Below, piece by piece: positions 1 to 8,506 of a stretch of DNA of 64,000 nucleotides. The translations under genes were made by a program, and so were the position numbers. The notes beneath the pieces were generated by a model. It was not told the origin of the DNA. It did no database searches and saw only the letters and a program-made list of their open reading frames with translations. The stretch spans positions 38,664 to 102,663 of the forward strand of contig JAEEVR010000008.1 in NCBI GenBank assembly GCA_016290995.1, given 5' to 3'. Numbering within the stretch: the stretch's first letter is position 1; each line of letters begins with the position of its first letter. The DNA comes from Treponema sp. (GTDB lineage: Bacteria > Spirochaetota > Spirochaetia > Treponematales > Treponemataceae).

Positions 1-2
1 CC

Positions 3-617
3 GAAGAAAAGAAAGTCTTGGCCGAGATGGAAGACGCGATTCGCGAAGAGCTTAACGTAAAGAAAGTTGTCTTCCACGACCGCGAAGACGAGCTTGTAGA
101 ATACAAGGCCAAGGCCAACTTTAAGGTTCTTGGAAAAGAGCTTGGCGGCTTGATGAAAGCCGCGGCCACAAAAATCGCCGCGCTTGGCCAGGAAGAAATC
201 CAGTCTATCTTAGACGGCTCAAAGCTCGCTCTTGACGTTGAGGGAAAGAGCGTCGATTTGACCGAAGAAAAGATTATCGTGGAGCGAATCGAAAAGGAAG
301 GCCTTAAGGTTGTCAACGACGGAACGCTTACCGTTGGCCTTGAGACAAACATCACCGACGAGCTTAAGAAAGAAGGCTATGTACGCGATTTGGTTCGCGG
401 AATCCAAAATCTCCGAAAGGAAAGCGGACTTAGCGTAACAGACCGCATAAAGCTTAAGGTCTTTGGCGACGACGAGCTTAAAGACGCGTGGACTATGTTC
501 GCGGACTTTGTAACTGGCGAAACCTTGGCCGCAAGCGCCGAGTGGACAAATATTGACGGCGGCTCAGTCATTGAAGCCGACGATAAAAAATGGGGAGTAA
601 AAATTGAAAAGAATTAA
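3..617 (+). CDS. ileS: Isoleucyl-tRNA synthetase, C-terminal part (5' end outside window)
   Basis: This is the last ~204 residues of isoleucine-tRNA ligase, which charges tRNA-Ile in the cytoplasm. The frame is open from base 3, so the gene starts upstream of the window and the catalytic domain is not visible. What remains matches the C-terminal region of the long, eukaryote-like IleRS class: an ELNVKKV segment, then a repeated alpha/beta region, ending with EGYVRDLVRGIQNLRKESGL, a hallmark of this tail. The stop codon overlaps the next gene by 14 bp, suggesting co-transcription. The family call is firm from the tail alone; nothing can be said about editing or active-site residues. Confidence 0.88.
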   Translation, partial: EEKKVLAEMEDAIREELNVKKVVFHDREDELVEYKAKANFKVLGKELGGLMKAAATKIAALGQEEIQSILDGSKLALDVEGKSVDLTEEKIIVERIEKEGLKVVNDGTLTVGLETNITDELKKEGYVRDLVRGIQNLRKESGLSVTDRIKLKVFGDDELKDAWTMFADFVTGETLAASAEWTNIDGGSVIEADDKKWGVKIEKN

Positions 618-1542
618 CAGTTTTGTTTTTGCTGCAATCGCCGCCCTTGCGGTTTTTGCCAGCGCTTCGGCTTTTGTTTCTTGCGCGTCCGTTATGGGTT
701 CAAAAGTAAACGTAAACGCTTTTGACACGCTTGATTCCGACTCTTTGGTTTACATGAGCATTCCTGTGGGCGTTCACAGTGAATTTACAAACAGCCTCTT
801 AAAGAAGATGATTGGAAGCGACGTTTCGGACAAGTACATCAAGAACGTCACTGACAGCATCGAGCGCGTTTACATCGGCTTGGGCTCGGCCTCCAACAAA
901 AACCGCGTTCAAATCGCTTGCGACGGAACGGTTTCAACCGCCTCCAAGCTTGCGCTTTCTTCTACCGATTATTTTACAAAGAAAATTCAGAACGTAAACG
1001 CGGCCGGCATCTATCAGGTTTACACCGAAAAGCAGTCTGGCATCCAGATTTGCAATCCCGGAAGCAACTTGATTTTGATCGCAAGCGACATTGTTCCTCA
1101 GTTGAAAAAATATGACAGCGAAGCCAATTCTCAAATTCTTTCTGACATTTTGAGCGGAGTTTCAAACAATTCAAACGAGGCTGATTGGAAGGACAGCGAA
1201 GCCTACAAGTTTGTCGGAGACTCTAGCGTCAATACGGTTCGCCTTTACATGAACAAGCCTCTTTCGTTCATCACAAATCTTTTGGGAACAAGCCTTTCTT
1301 CTTCAATCTTCCAGTTGAACTTTATCGAAGGCGAGTTCACAAAGTTGGCTTCGGGCAAGTATTCGGTTGATTTGAACATGGAATTTTCTAAGGACAACCT
1401 TATCGCCAAGGCCGTGGCTTTCCTGAAAGTGGCTCTTTTGATGACGGACTCTAAGGTGACGATGGTTGACGACCATCACCTTTCTGTGACCGGCATTCAA
1501 GTTTCGCTTTCGCAAATGCAGAACATGCTTGGAATTCGATAA
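604..1542 (+). CDS. Predicted lipoprotein, unknown function
   Basis: A 312-residue exported protein I do not recognise. It begins with two basic residues, a hydrophobic stretch (about residues 8-23) and Cys27 in an AFVSC context, which fits the relaxed spirochaete lipobox, so it is probably lipid-anchored. The mature part is mixed alpha/beta with no visible motif; it contains the phrase [10 protein letters not shown] and a C-terminal segment ending in a short amphipathic stretch, a general shape seen in treponemal lipoproteins. It overlaps the end of ileS by 14 bp and lies 23 bp before upp. The ATG at 604 gives the signal sequence, so the start is credible. Confidence 0.72.
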   Translation: MKRINSFVFAAIAALAVFASASAFVSCASVMGSKVNVNAFDTLDSDSLVYMSIPVGVHSEFTNSLLKKMIGSDVSDKYIKNVTDSIERVYIGLGSASNKNRVQIACDGTVSTASKLALSSTDYFTKKIQNVNAAGIYQVYTEKQSGIQICNPGSNLILIASDIVPQLKKYDSEANSQILSDILSGVSNNSNEADWKDSEAYKFVGDSSVNTVRLYMNKPLSFITNLLGTSLSSSIFQLNFIEGEFTKLASGKYSVDLNMEFSKDNLIAKAVAFLKVALLMTDSKVTMVDDHHLSVTGIQVSLSQMQNMLGIR

Positions 1543-1565
1543 TAACAAAAAGACAGGAGACAATT

Positions 1566-2606
1566 ATGGCGGAAGACAAAATCATTCTTAAGGCCGAAGA
1601 CCTTGACGGATATTTGACAGAAGGCGACCACGCGGATCTCAAAAACTTGGCCGCTATGTACGAGGAGACGATGAAGACTTTCGTTCCCCTTGACAAGGCC
1701 AAGACGATTGAACAGTTTGACAAGATGGGCCACGTGATGCAGGACATCCTTAAAAAGCATCCCTCAATCAAAGTTTTTTCTTTTGAGACGGAGGAGGGAA
1801 GCCACGCCGAAGCCAGCCATGTTATCTCAAAGCTGCGCAACATTAAGACTGACAATCACGAATTTGTTTACTACACACAGCGCGCCTACGAAATGCTTTT
1901 CCGCTTGGCCTATACAGGCCCTCATTCGGACAAAAAGAATTACATCGTAACTTCCACTCCTGTAACAAATCCGGTGCAGAACTACGCCGTTCACAAGATT
2001 CCGGACATTGACTCGGAGATTTCAAACTCTGTCATGTGCGTAATGTTGCGCGGCGCTCTTTTGCCCAGCATCATCATGTCAAAGGAAATCGAAGAGTATT
2101 CTTCAAATGGATACGTAACGCCCTTCGCGCTTTTTAAGATCAACCGCGACGACACAAAGCACGAAAACGACATGCAGTACATTCTTGACCTTAAAAAGTC
2201 TTTCTTTAACCTTGAGCAGCTGGACGGAAAGGATTTGATTTTCGCCGACCCGATGAACGCCACAGGCGGCTCTCTGGTCACTGTCGTAAAGTATCTTCAG
2301 AGCCAGGGCGTAAAGCCGCGCTCAATCAAGTTCTTTAACATCATTTCGGCGCTTAAAGGCTCGCTCCGCATTAGCCGCGCTCTTGACAATTGCGTTTGCT
2401 ACACCTTGTGGATGGATCCCGCTCTTAACAAAAGCGCTTACATCATGCCGGGGTTGGGAGACGCCGGAGACCGCTTGAACGGCTGCGACAAAAAGGAAAA
2501 TCCCCGCAACATCATTCGCCTTATCGCCAATTACGGAAGCACCATCAACGGTTTGTACAACTCGCAGCTTGCCGAAATTGAGTCTATGGTTTTGGACAAG
2601 AACTGA
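1566..2606 (+). CDS. upp: Uracil phosphoribosyltransferase with long N-terminal extension
   Basis: It converts uracil and PRPP to UMP in pyrimidine salvage. The catalytic half is clear: a PRPP-binding loop [11 protein letters not shown] at about 226-236, a uracil-binding [13 protein letters not shown] at 294-306, and LRGALLPS at 161-168 corresponding to the family's LRAGLPM-like segment. Usual bacterial Upp is ~210 residues; this one is 346, with ~130 extra N-terminal residues lacking a motif I recognise. An AGGAG-like sequence (gacaggagacaatt) precedes the ATG. The stop shares one base with the start of the next gene (TGATG). Function is confident for the C-terminal domain; the extension might be regulatory or structural. 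Confidence 0.86.
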   Translation: MAEDKIILKAEDLDGYLTEGDHADLKNLAAMYEETMKTFVPLDKAKTIEQFDKMGHVMQDILKKHPSIKVFSFETEEGSHAEASHVISKLRNIKTDNHEFVYYTQRAYEMLFRLAYTGPHSDKKNYIVTSTPVTNPVQNYAVHKIPDIDSEISNSVMCVMLRGALLPSIIMSKEIEEYSSNGYVTPFALFKINRDDTKHENDMQYILDLKKSFFNLEQLDGKDLIFADPMNATGGSLVTVVKYLQSQGVKPRSIKFFNIISALKGSLRISRALDNCVCYTLWMDPALNKSAYIMPGLGDAGDRLNGCDKKENPRNIIRLIANYGSTINGLYNSQLAEIESMVLDKN

Positions 2607-3259
2607 TGCAAAGCCGCGCCGCCTTTTTAGCGAAGGTCGCTGCGATTCTTGTCGCAATGACTTTCTTTTCTTGCAAGACGACAAAGTTCATTATTCCCGG
2701 CGAAAAGAAAGTCGCGATAGACAATATTTTCATCGAGTACTACAATCTAGGCGAAGAATACTTTAAACTAAAGAATTACACAAAGGCGGCGGAATATTAC
2801 ATAAAAGCTTCGTCCAACAAGGACATCCACAACGCCGCTTACTTTAAGGCGGCCCGTTCCTATGCCTTGGCAAAAGAATGGTCCAAGGCTACTGGCATTT
2901 ACGAAGAGATTGTAAAAAAGGACAAGGACAACTTAAGCGCAAAAGAGGCCTTGGCCTACATCTACGCTATGTCCAACGACTTTGAGCGCTCCGAGCGCCT
3001 TTACTTGGAGCTTGCAACAAGCAATCCAAATTCCGCCGAAGTTCTTGTCAATTACACGATTGTTCTTGTGACCTTGGAAAAGTACAAGGAAGCGGAGGAG
3101 CAATTAAAAATAATTAAAGAAAAGTTTCCCGACGAAGAAAAAATCAAGACGCTTGACGAAAAGATTTCTGCCGCGCTTAATCCGCCCAAAGACGAAAGCA
3201 AGGGAAACATTCCGGCCGAACTTGAGCAGCCGGAACTTGCGCCTAAAGAAAGCAAATAA
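2606..3259 (+). CDS. TPR-repeat lipoprotein
   Basis: A 217-residue predicted lipoprotein: a short hydrophobic leader ends in FFSC (Cys23). Residues ~45-165 form about four tetratricopeptide repeats, recognisable from the helix pairs around EYFKLKNYTKAAEYYIKA, AKEWSKATGIYEEIV, SNDFERSERLYLELA and LEKYKEAEEQLK. TPRs are protein-protein docking scaffolds, so this may organise an envelope complex, but no partner can be named. The C-terminus is proline- and glutamate-rich. The start overlaps the upp stop by one base (TGATG), implying translational coupling. It converges on the following minus-strand gene with only 10 bp between stops, and I see no strong hairpin terminator there. Confidence 0.78.
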   Translation: MQSRAAFLAKVAAILVAMTFFSCKTTKFIIPGEKKVAIDNIFIEYYNLGEEYFKLKNYTKAAEYYIKASSNKDIHNAAYFKAARSYALAKEWSKATGIYEEIVKKDKDNLSAKEALAYIYAMSNDFERSERLYLELATSNPNSAEVLVNYTIVLVTLEKYKEAEEQLKIIKEKFPDEEKIKTLDEKISAALNPPKDESKGNIPAELEQPELAPKESK

Positions 3260-3269
3260 AATCTTTTAA

Positions 3270-4565
3270 TTAATTTTCTTGCTCTTGATCTTCGTCTTGG
3301 CCGCCGATGAATTTTCTGTATTTTTCGGGATTGACTCTAAACGCGATGATCGGACTGTTGGGGTCTTCTTCTGCGTGAATCAAGGCTTGCTCGGCTTCGT
3401 TCTTAAGCCGCTCCGCGGAAATCAATCTAAGCGAACGGCTTGAAATGCCAATCAAAGGCTTGGAATCTTGTCCGGCGGCCTTTAGCGCGCTTGCAATGTC
3501 TGAGTGCAACACTTCGGCGTTTTGCATCGCTGTGTCTATGTCGGAATGTTGCATGATGGCCGCAAAGCCTTCTTCGCCGCATTCAAAAATAAAGTCCTTG
3601 AACTGGAAGAAGCTTTGCAGAGCTTGGCAAACATTTCCGTAATAGTCTGACTCTTTTGTCATGCCTGGAACCTTGATCAAGGCCAAGGCCAAGTCTTGTT
3701 CGCTTGACGCGGCCCTTACCAATTCCGATTCAAGGCGTGTGGCTAAGTAAGATTCCCAACCAAAGCCGCTGGCCGGAGAGAAAAGACCTTGCTCGGCAGC
3801 TGGCGCCTGAACTTGGTCTGAAGGCGCTGAGGGAGCGGCTTGGCTTTCGCTTGAGCCTTCTTGCGCTTTTTGGTCGGCGTAAGCGTTTTCCAAAGGATTG
3901 TAGTCAACCTTTTCTTCTTGTTTTGTTTCTGTGGCTGGAGCGGCGTCGTTATCCGCGGACTCTGAGGTCGAATCGTTGTCAGACTCGGGAGCGGCTTCTT
4001 CGTCAAAAAGCGATTCGCCAAATTCGTCGTCAACCTTTGTCTTTTTAAATTCAACGTCGCCGTCTTCTTGCGCTGTCTCGCCCAAGTATTGTGAAAGTAA
4101 AAGGATGCAGGCAAGCAAGGTTCCAGCCAAGATTATGATAAAGGCGATTTTTGCCCGGTAATAAATCAGCGAAGAAGAGACCGTGTGGATGTTTGCGTCA
4201 AGGCGAATGTCCGCGCCGTCTCCGCCAACGATGCGAGTGCTAAAGGTTTTTACAAAGACCGAGGCGGCTCGCTGGCTTTCCATTGGATAAACGTAAACGT
4301 CTTTTCCGTTGATTTTAAGATTGATGGATTCATAAATCTCTGGAGCGCCGACGGCGGAATTGAATAGATTTATAAATTCTTTGGAACCGCTTGGATAGAT
4401 TTCGCTCGCTTCCGCAGTTCTGGAAGAAAGCTTTTCAAACTTGGCTCCGGCGGCTTTTAAGCCTGAATTGTAGTCAGAATAAACGCAAATTGCAAAGGCA
4501 ATTGCGGTTGCGACAAAGACGCCCGCGATGGCGAACGCCGCGATAGATATTCCCCTCTTATTCAT
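3270..4565 (-). CDS. Membrane protein with periplasmic sensor-like domain and degenerate GGDEF domain
   Basis: 431 residues. Visible layout: transmembrane helix ~8-28; extracytoplasmic domain ~29-135; second helix ~138-160; a long acidic Glu/Asp/Ser/Ala-rich linker to ~265; then a ~150-residue C-terminal domain with the secondary-structure pattern of a diguanylate cyclase. In place of the GGDEF signature it has FECGEEGFAAIM, which lacks the canonical G-G-[DE]-[DE]-F spacing. I infer that it does not make c-di-GMP and may instead be a sensor or scaffold. It is the last gene of a five-gene operon; its ATG overlaps the stop of the preceding MptE-like gene as ATGA. Family membership is moderately sure, function unknown. 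Confidence 0.66.
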   Translation of the reverse strand: MNKRGISIAAFAIAGVFVATAIAFAICVYSDYNSGLKAAGAKFEKLSSRTAEASEIYPSGSKEFINLFNSAVGAPEIYESINLKINGKDVYVYPMESQRAASVFVKTFSTRIVGGDGADIRLDANIHTVSSSLIYYRAKIAFIIILAGTLLACILLLSQYLGETAQEDGDVEFKKTKVDDEFGESLFDEEAAPESDNDSTSESADNDAAPATETKQEEKVDYNPLENAYADQKAQEGSSESQAAPSAPSDQVQAPAAEQGLFSPASGFGWESYLATRLESELVRAASSEQDLALALIKVPGMTKESDYYGNVCQALQSFFQFKDFIFECGEEGFAAIMQHSDIDTAMQNAEVLHSDIASALKAAGQDSKPLIGISSRSLRLISAERLKNEAEQALIHAEEDPNSPIIAFRVNPEKYRKFIGGQDEDQEQEN

Positions 4566-6130
4566 AATAATTTATTATACAATAGAATGTTGTTCAGCGC
4601 AAGTTTTTTTAACTCTTTTATTGAAATTTTATTTTGGCCGTTTTTGTCCATTTTTTGCCGCCAATAAGCCATTTCGGGCAAAATCAAGCTTTCTTGGGGC
4701 TCAAGACGTTCCGTCTTGTCCAAGTCGCGCGCAAGCGCGTCAAGGTCTTTTTTTAGGGAGGCAAAGTCAAGGCCGTTGGCTTCAAAGAGCGGAGCGTTTT
4801 GCGGCTTTTGCGAAAGATCGCAGACCTTCCATTCGTAGACGCTATCCTTCCATTCGTAGTCGCCCAAGAATTCTTCCATCGTCGTTTGGTAGCGGAGGAG
4901 CGTGGGGCTTTGCAAAAATCCGCGCTGGTTTTTGTTAAGTTCCGTTCGGAACATAAGCTTGGTGAATAAGCTTTCGGCGTTTTGCGGCCTGGTTTGAGCG
5001 GCCATGTATAGGTCGTCCAAGTATGTTCCTTTTGTGTAAGGCTTTCCTTTAGAGTAGCCAAAGTCGGCTCCGAAAATTTTGATTTTTGCAAACCCGCACT
5101 GGCGCGCAAAGTCTGCCGCGCAAATCGCAACCGTTCCGCCGCCTGAGCGCAATTTGACAAAGGGCCTCTTGCAATAGCGGCTTGCAAAAGAAACCAAGGG
5201 ATGGCCGGAATCAAAAAAAACTATTCGCGCGTTTTTGCTTTGCGCATTTTTTGCAATCGAAGGATTCGCCGCCAAGTCCAAGACAAAAATCGTGTCCTTG
5301 CTGTTGGCGCCGTTAAAATGCTCGGCGCTTAAATATTGCGCGTCAAGCGAAACCACCGCGTCAACTTTTATGCCGCGGCGTCCAAAAGCCTTTAATGCGG
5401 TGTCCGTCGCTATTACAAAATAATTGTCTCGCGCCTCTTGAATGGCTTTTGCGCTTTGGTCAAGGCTGGGGCCTGCGGCGATGATTGCCGCGGTTTTTTG
5501 CAAGGCGTTTGGAGCGAGGCTTGCCTTGTCTTGGCCGCATTTTTGGATTTTATTCAACACGCTTAGGTTGCAAAAAATGTTTTTTGTCCACAGGCGGCCA
5601 AAGTGGGCTTGGGTGGAGTAGTCGGCTGAAATTTCTTTTAGGGCGCTTTTGATTCGCTCCAAAATCTTTTCGTAGTCGTCTTGGATTTCTTGAAGCCAAG
5701 AGCGCAAGGGCAGAATGCTTATGGCGCCGTAGTGGGCGGGAAAGTAATTTTGGAGCAGGACTTGCTCTAGGGCGTCGGAAGCGGCGGGGAGTGTAGTGTC
5801 TGACGAAAAATCCGCCGCGCAAAAAATAACGTCGCGCTTTTGGCTAAGTTCCTTTACAAGTGGGGCGTTTTCTTTTAGCCAAGCAATGTCTTGAGCGCTT
5901 TTTTCCACCGCGATTATTTTACAGTCAGGATTTCGTTTTAAAAAAGAGTCTATGTGGAAGCCGCCCGCGATTCCTAAAATCACGGCAAACGACGCGCCGC
6001 CTGTTTCTTGGCCAAAAGTTTCGGCTTCGCGCTGGGGGTCGTATTTTGAATGGGCCGCCCTGCCTGACTTGTATTCCGGCACCACAAGGCCTGTTTTTGC
6101 CGTGACGATGCTTTTGTAAAGCGCGCTCAT
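4562..6130 (-). CDS. MptE-like (DUF115) protein, motility accessory factor type, copy 2
   Basis: 522 residues. The central region has the MptE-like fold signature: IIAAGPSLD at ~217-224 followed by an SLDAQ segment at ~261-265 and a RSGGGTVAICAADFA stretch further on. This family includes Campylobacter/Aeromonas Maf proteins, which attach nonulosonic sugars to flagellin, and archaeal pterin pyrophosphokinases. In a spirochaete a flagellin-glycosylation or related sugar-transfer role is the leading guess, not shown by the sequence. I chose ATG 6130 because it makes an ATGA overlap with the upstream paralogue; the frame stays open further upstream, but that part lies entirely inside the neighbour and reads as its shadow. 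It is a tandem paralogue of the gene at 6127-7638. Confidence 0.74.
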   Translation of the reverse strand: MSALYKSIVTAKTGLVVPEYKSGRAAHSKYDPQREAETFGQETGGASFAVILGIAGGFHIDSFLKRNPDCKIIAVEKSAQDIAWLKENAPLVKELSQKRDVIFCAADFSSDTTLPAASDALEQVLLQNYFPAHYGAISILPLRSWLQEIQDDYEKILERIKSALKEISADYSTQAHFGRLWTKNIFCNLSVLNKIQKCGQDKASLAPNALQKTAAIIAAGPSLDQSAKAIQEARDNYFVIATDTALKAFGRRGIKVDAVVSLDAQYLSAEHFNGANSKDTIFVLDLAANPSIAKNAQSKNARIVFFDSGHPLVSFASRYCKRPFVKLRSGGGTVAICAADFARQCGFAKIKIFGADFGYSKGKPYTKGTYLDDLYMAAQTRPQNAESLFTKLMFRTELNKNQRGFLQSPTLLRYQTTMEEFLGDYEWKDSVYEWKVCDLSQKPQNAPLFEANGLDFASLKKDLDALARDLDKTERLEPQESLILPEMAYWRQKMDKNGQNKISIKELKKLALNNILLYNKLL

Positions 6131-7638
6131 TCTTGGCCTCCAAAAAGTTCTAAAAGCAATTTGGATTTCTTTCGCTCGATCGCGCTTTCCCTTTCTTGCC
6201 TGTCTTTGTCGTTGGCGGCCCTTTTGAGCATAATGTAATCCGCGGGGAACATTTCTTGGCAAAAGTTTTCCGAGCCGCTCCATTCTATGAATGTGTCTTT
6301 TATAACGCGGCGCCTTTTGTCGTTCGATCCTAAAGGCTTGCAAAAATTGTTCTGTGGTTCAAAGAAAAGCGTTTTTTGCGCGCCGTGCGGCTTTGAACAA
6401 TGGCCTTCAAAATCGCTTGCGCTTATGTCTTGGATTTGTCCAAGCGAGTTTGAAAAATTTTCGTCTCCCTTTATTCTGTAAACTTTTCTTCCGGCTAAGT
6501 CATAGCTTTTAAACCACGCTTCGTAAATCATTAAGCTTTCCGACGGAAGAGCCGCGGCCGCTTGGCGCGTGGCTTTTGTTCTAAGCCTGCAATCGCTTGC
6601 GTCTCTTTCTGTTTCCAAAACGTTTGGAAGCGCGTGGCTTTTGTTCTTTGACGGAGACAAGTCCAGTCCAGCAAAGAATATTTCCGAGCCGCAAAGGGCA
6701 AGGAACAATTCCAAAGCGCTTCCGCTGACTGTTCCGTTCCTGCGGGCGGGCAAGGCTTTTGCGCCAAGCGCGTCAAAAAGTTTTTGGCTTAATTGGTCGT
6801 CGTCATAGCAAAGGGGAAGAATTTCTTTTTGCGACAAAAGCGTTGACGGGCATGCGGCTTCCGGCTCCAGCGCAAGCGGAACGTTCTTAAAGTTTTTTCT
6901 TAACGGGTCCAAATGCTTTTTTGCCCACCAGCCGCCGTCCGCGCTTAAAATCAAGTCCGGCTCGATGTTGTTGTTGGCCAAAACGCTGACCGACGACGAA
7001 AGCGCGCAAACAAAAATTTTCTCTCGAACCTTTTTTATTGACTCGAGCGCGCCTTCTAGGCTTGGGCCCGACGCGCAAACAAGAACAGGCTTTTCGATCG
7101 GCTTTATGCAAAGCGGTTTTTGAAGGCGCTTAAAAAACAAGAGCTTGTTTTTAAGCCAGCGTTTTCCAAAGTATTCTCTTGTTCCTAAAACTGTCTTTGC
7201 TTTTTGAATGGCGCTTTTAATTTGGGCCCAAGCCGCCGTTGATTCTTCCGGCCAGGCGGCGGCCGAGGGCTTCCAGTCAAAAAAAGCGCTTTGGAACAAG
7301 CCTTCTTCGCCCATAAGGTCAAAGAGACGGTCGCAAAGGGGAGGGGCTCCTTTTTCTTTTAAGGACAGGCAAAAGTCCCATTCCTTGTCGCATTCAGAAA
7401 AGCCGGTTGTAAAACGAATCGTTCCGACTTTTGCGTTTGGAAAGCGCTTTTTTATGAAGGGCGCGCAGTAGCTTAAGGCGCCCTCTACGATGATTACGTA
7501 TTTTGGAATAAAGTCAAGGCTAAGGCTTTGCGCAAAACGCTCTCCCTCGACTTGCGGATTGTAAGAGGAATGAAGCGTAACGCCGTTTGCTTTAGCGCTT
7601 TTGCTTGCGTTTTTTGCTTGTATGAATTCAAGGGCCAA
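6127..7638 (-). CDS. MptE-like (DUF115) protein, motility accessory factor type, copy 1
   Basis: 503 residues with the same plan as its downstream neighbour: an N-terminal domain starting with HSSYNPQVEGERFA (the neighbour has HSKYDPQREAETFG at the same place), then VLVCASGPSLEGA at ~185-197, a LSADGG segment at ~231-236, and RRNGTVSGSALELFLALCG later. The shared motifs with otherwise low identity point to an old tandem duplication with divergence. Role as for the paralogue: possibly transfer of a nucleotide-activated sugar to flagellin or another surface protein; that is family knowledge, not direct evidence. The ATG lies two bases after the stop of the preceding gene (7641-8504), so the operon is tightly coupled. 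Confidence 0.74.
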   Translation of the reverse strand: MALEFIQAKNASKSAKANGVTLHSSYNPQVEGERFAQSLSLDFIPKYVIIVEGALSYCAPFIKKRFPNAKVGTIRFTTGFSECDKEWDFCLSLKEKGAPPLCDRLFDLMGEEGLFQSAFFDWKPSAAAWPEESTAAWAQIKSAIQKAKTVLGTREYFGKRWLKNKLLFFKRLQKPLCIKPIEKPVLVCASGPSLEGALESIKKVREKIFVCALSSSVSVLANNNIEPDLILSADGGWWAKKHLDPLRKNFKNVPLALEPEAACPSTLLSQKEILPLCYDDDQLSQKLFDALGAKALPARRNGTVSGSALELFLALCGSEIFFAGLDLSPSKNKSHALPNVLETERDASDCRLRTKATRQAAAALPSESLMIYEAWFKSYDLAGRKVYRIKGDENFSNSLGQIQDISASDFEGHCSKPHGAQKTLFFEPQNNFCKPLGSNDKRRRVIKDTFIEWSGSENFCQEMFPADYIMLKRAANDKDRQERESAIERKKSKLLLELFGGQE

Positions 7639-7640
7639 AA

Positions 7641-8504
7641 TCAGCCTCTCAAAAGATAGTCGTGGATTTCTTCGTTGTCTGTGGAGTAGCCGGCTGTAAG
7701 AATGATTATTTTCTTTGCGGCTTCTGTTCCGATAAGGTTTGCGTATTCAAGAGAAAGCTGCTCTTTAAGGATTTCATCTTCGATGTCGGAATTGACAAGG
7801 GCCGCCACTTTTATCTCGTCTGGGTCGATTGAATAAATCAAGGCCGGCGCCTGGAAAAGTTTTTTTGTTTTGTAGAACAATTCCTCAAAGATTGTGTTGA
7901 CCAAAATTTTAAGGAGGGTGGTCTCGCTCACCTCAATCTTTTCTGTAGTCTCTTCCAAAGCGCGTTTTGTTGAAATCAAGAAAAGACGGACGCTTCCTTG
8001 TTCCGAAAGCTTTTCCACCATTTCGTACTTTGGCTCCGACATAAGGCTTTGCTTGTGGCGCCTAAGGATTTCAAGCAAGTCCTGCTTAAAGCTGTCCTTG
8101 GCGTTTAAAAAGCCTGCCGGTTCAAATGAATACTGGAAAAATACAAAAAGCTCTTGTCCTTCGGTAAACTTGAAAATTCTAAAAGCCTTTACGTCTGGCT
8201 TTGCTTCCGCTCCCAAGAATTGAGTGAAGGCGGAAAAGTTTGGGCTTTCTCGGTCAAGGGTAATCCATGTGTCGGAGCGCGCGGAACCGTTCCAAAAGTC
8301 TTGAGTTGAGATTGAGCTAAAAACGCTTTGCGCGTCGATTCCGTTGGCGCACTCAAGGAGCATAAGGCCGTTTTTTGAACGGAAAACGCCGCAGTGATCA
8401 AAGCCGTTTTGCTTTGCCCATTGTTGAAAAGTTTGAATTGAAGCGCTTTCGGCTTTGGCCTTAAGGCCGGAATTCTTGCCGCAAGCGATGCTTAGCAATC
8501 CCAT
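7641..8504 (-). CDS. Conserved-looking protein of unknown function in MptE-like operon
   Basis: 287 residues, not recognised. No signal peptide or membrane helix is obvious, although the N-terminus (MGLLSIACG) is mildly hydrophobic. The protein appears to be an alpha/beta soluble domain with alternating strands and helices; the C-terminal third (residues ~190-285) is mostly helical and ends with a Rossmann-like IIILTAGYSTD strand-loop. It sits between the acidic repeat protein (2-bp gap) and the first MptE-like gene (2-bp gap), so it is co-expressed with them and probably works in the same process. No catalytic motif can be named. Confidence 0.62.
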   Translation of the reverse strand: MGLLSIACGKNSGLKAKAESASIQTFQQWAKQNGFDHCGVFRSKNGLMLLECANGIDAQSVFSSISTQDFWNGSARSDTWITLDRESPNFSAFTQFLGAEAKPDVKAFRIFKFTEGQELFVFFQYSFEPAGFLNAKDSFKQDLLEILRRHKQSLMSEPKYEMVEKLSEQGSVRLFLISTKRALEETTEKIEVSETTLLKILVNTIFEELFYKTKKLFQAPALIYSIDPDEIKVAALVNSDIEDEILKEQLSLEYANLIGTEAAKKIIILTAGYSTDNEEIHDYLLRG

Positions 8505-8506
8505 TT

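Noticed and set aside
6131..6343. N-terminal extension of the second MptE-like gene
   Set aside because: It is arginine/lysine-rich, lies wholly within the upstream paralogue, and the ATGA overlap gives a standard start.
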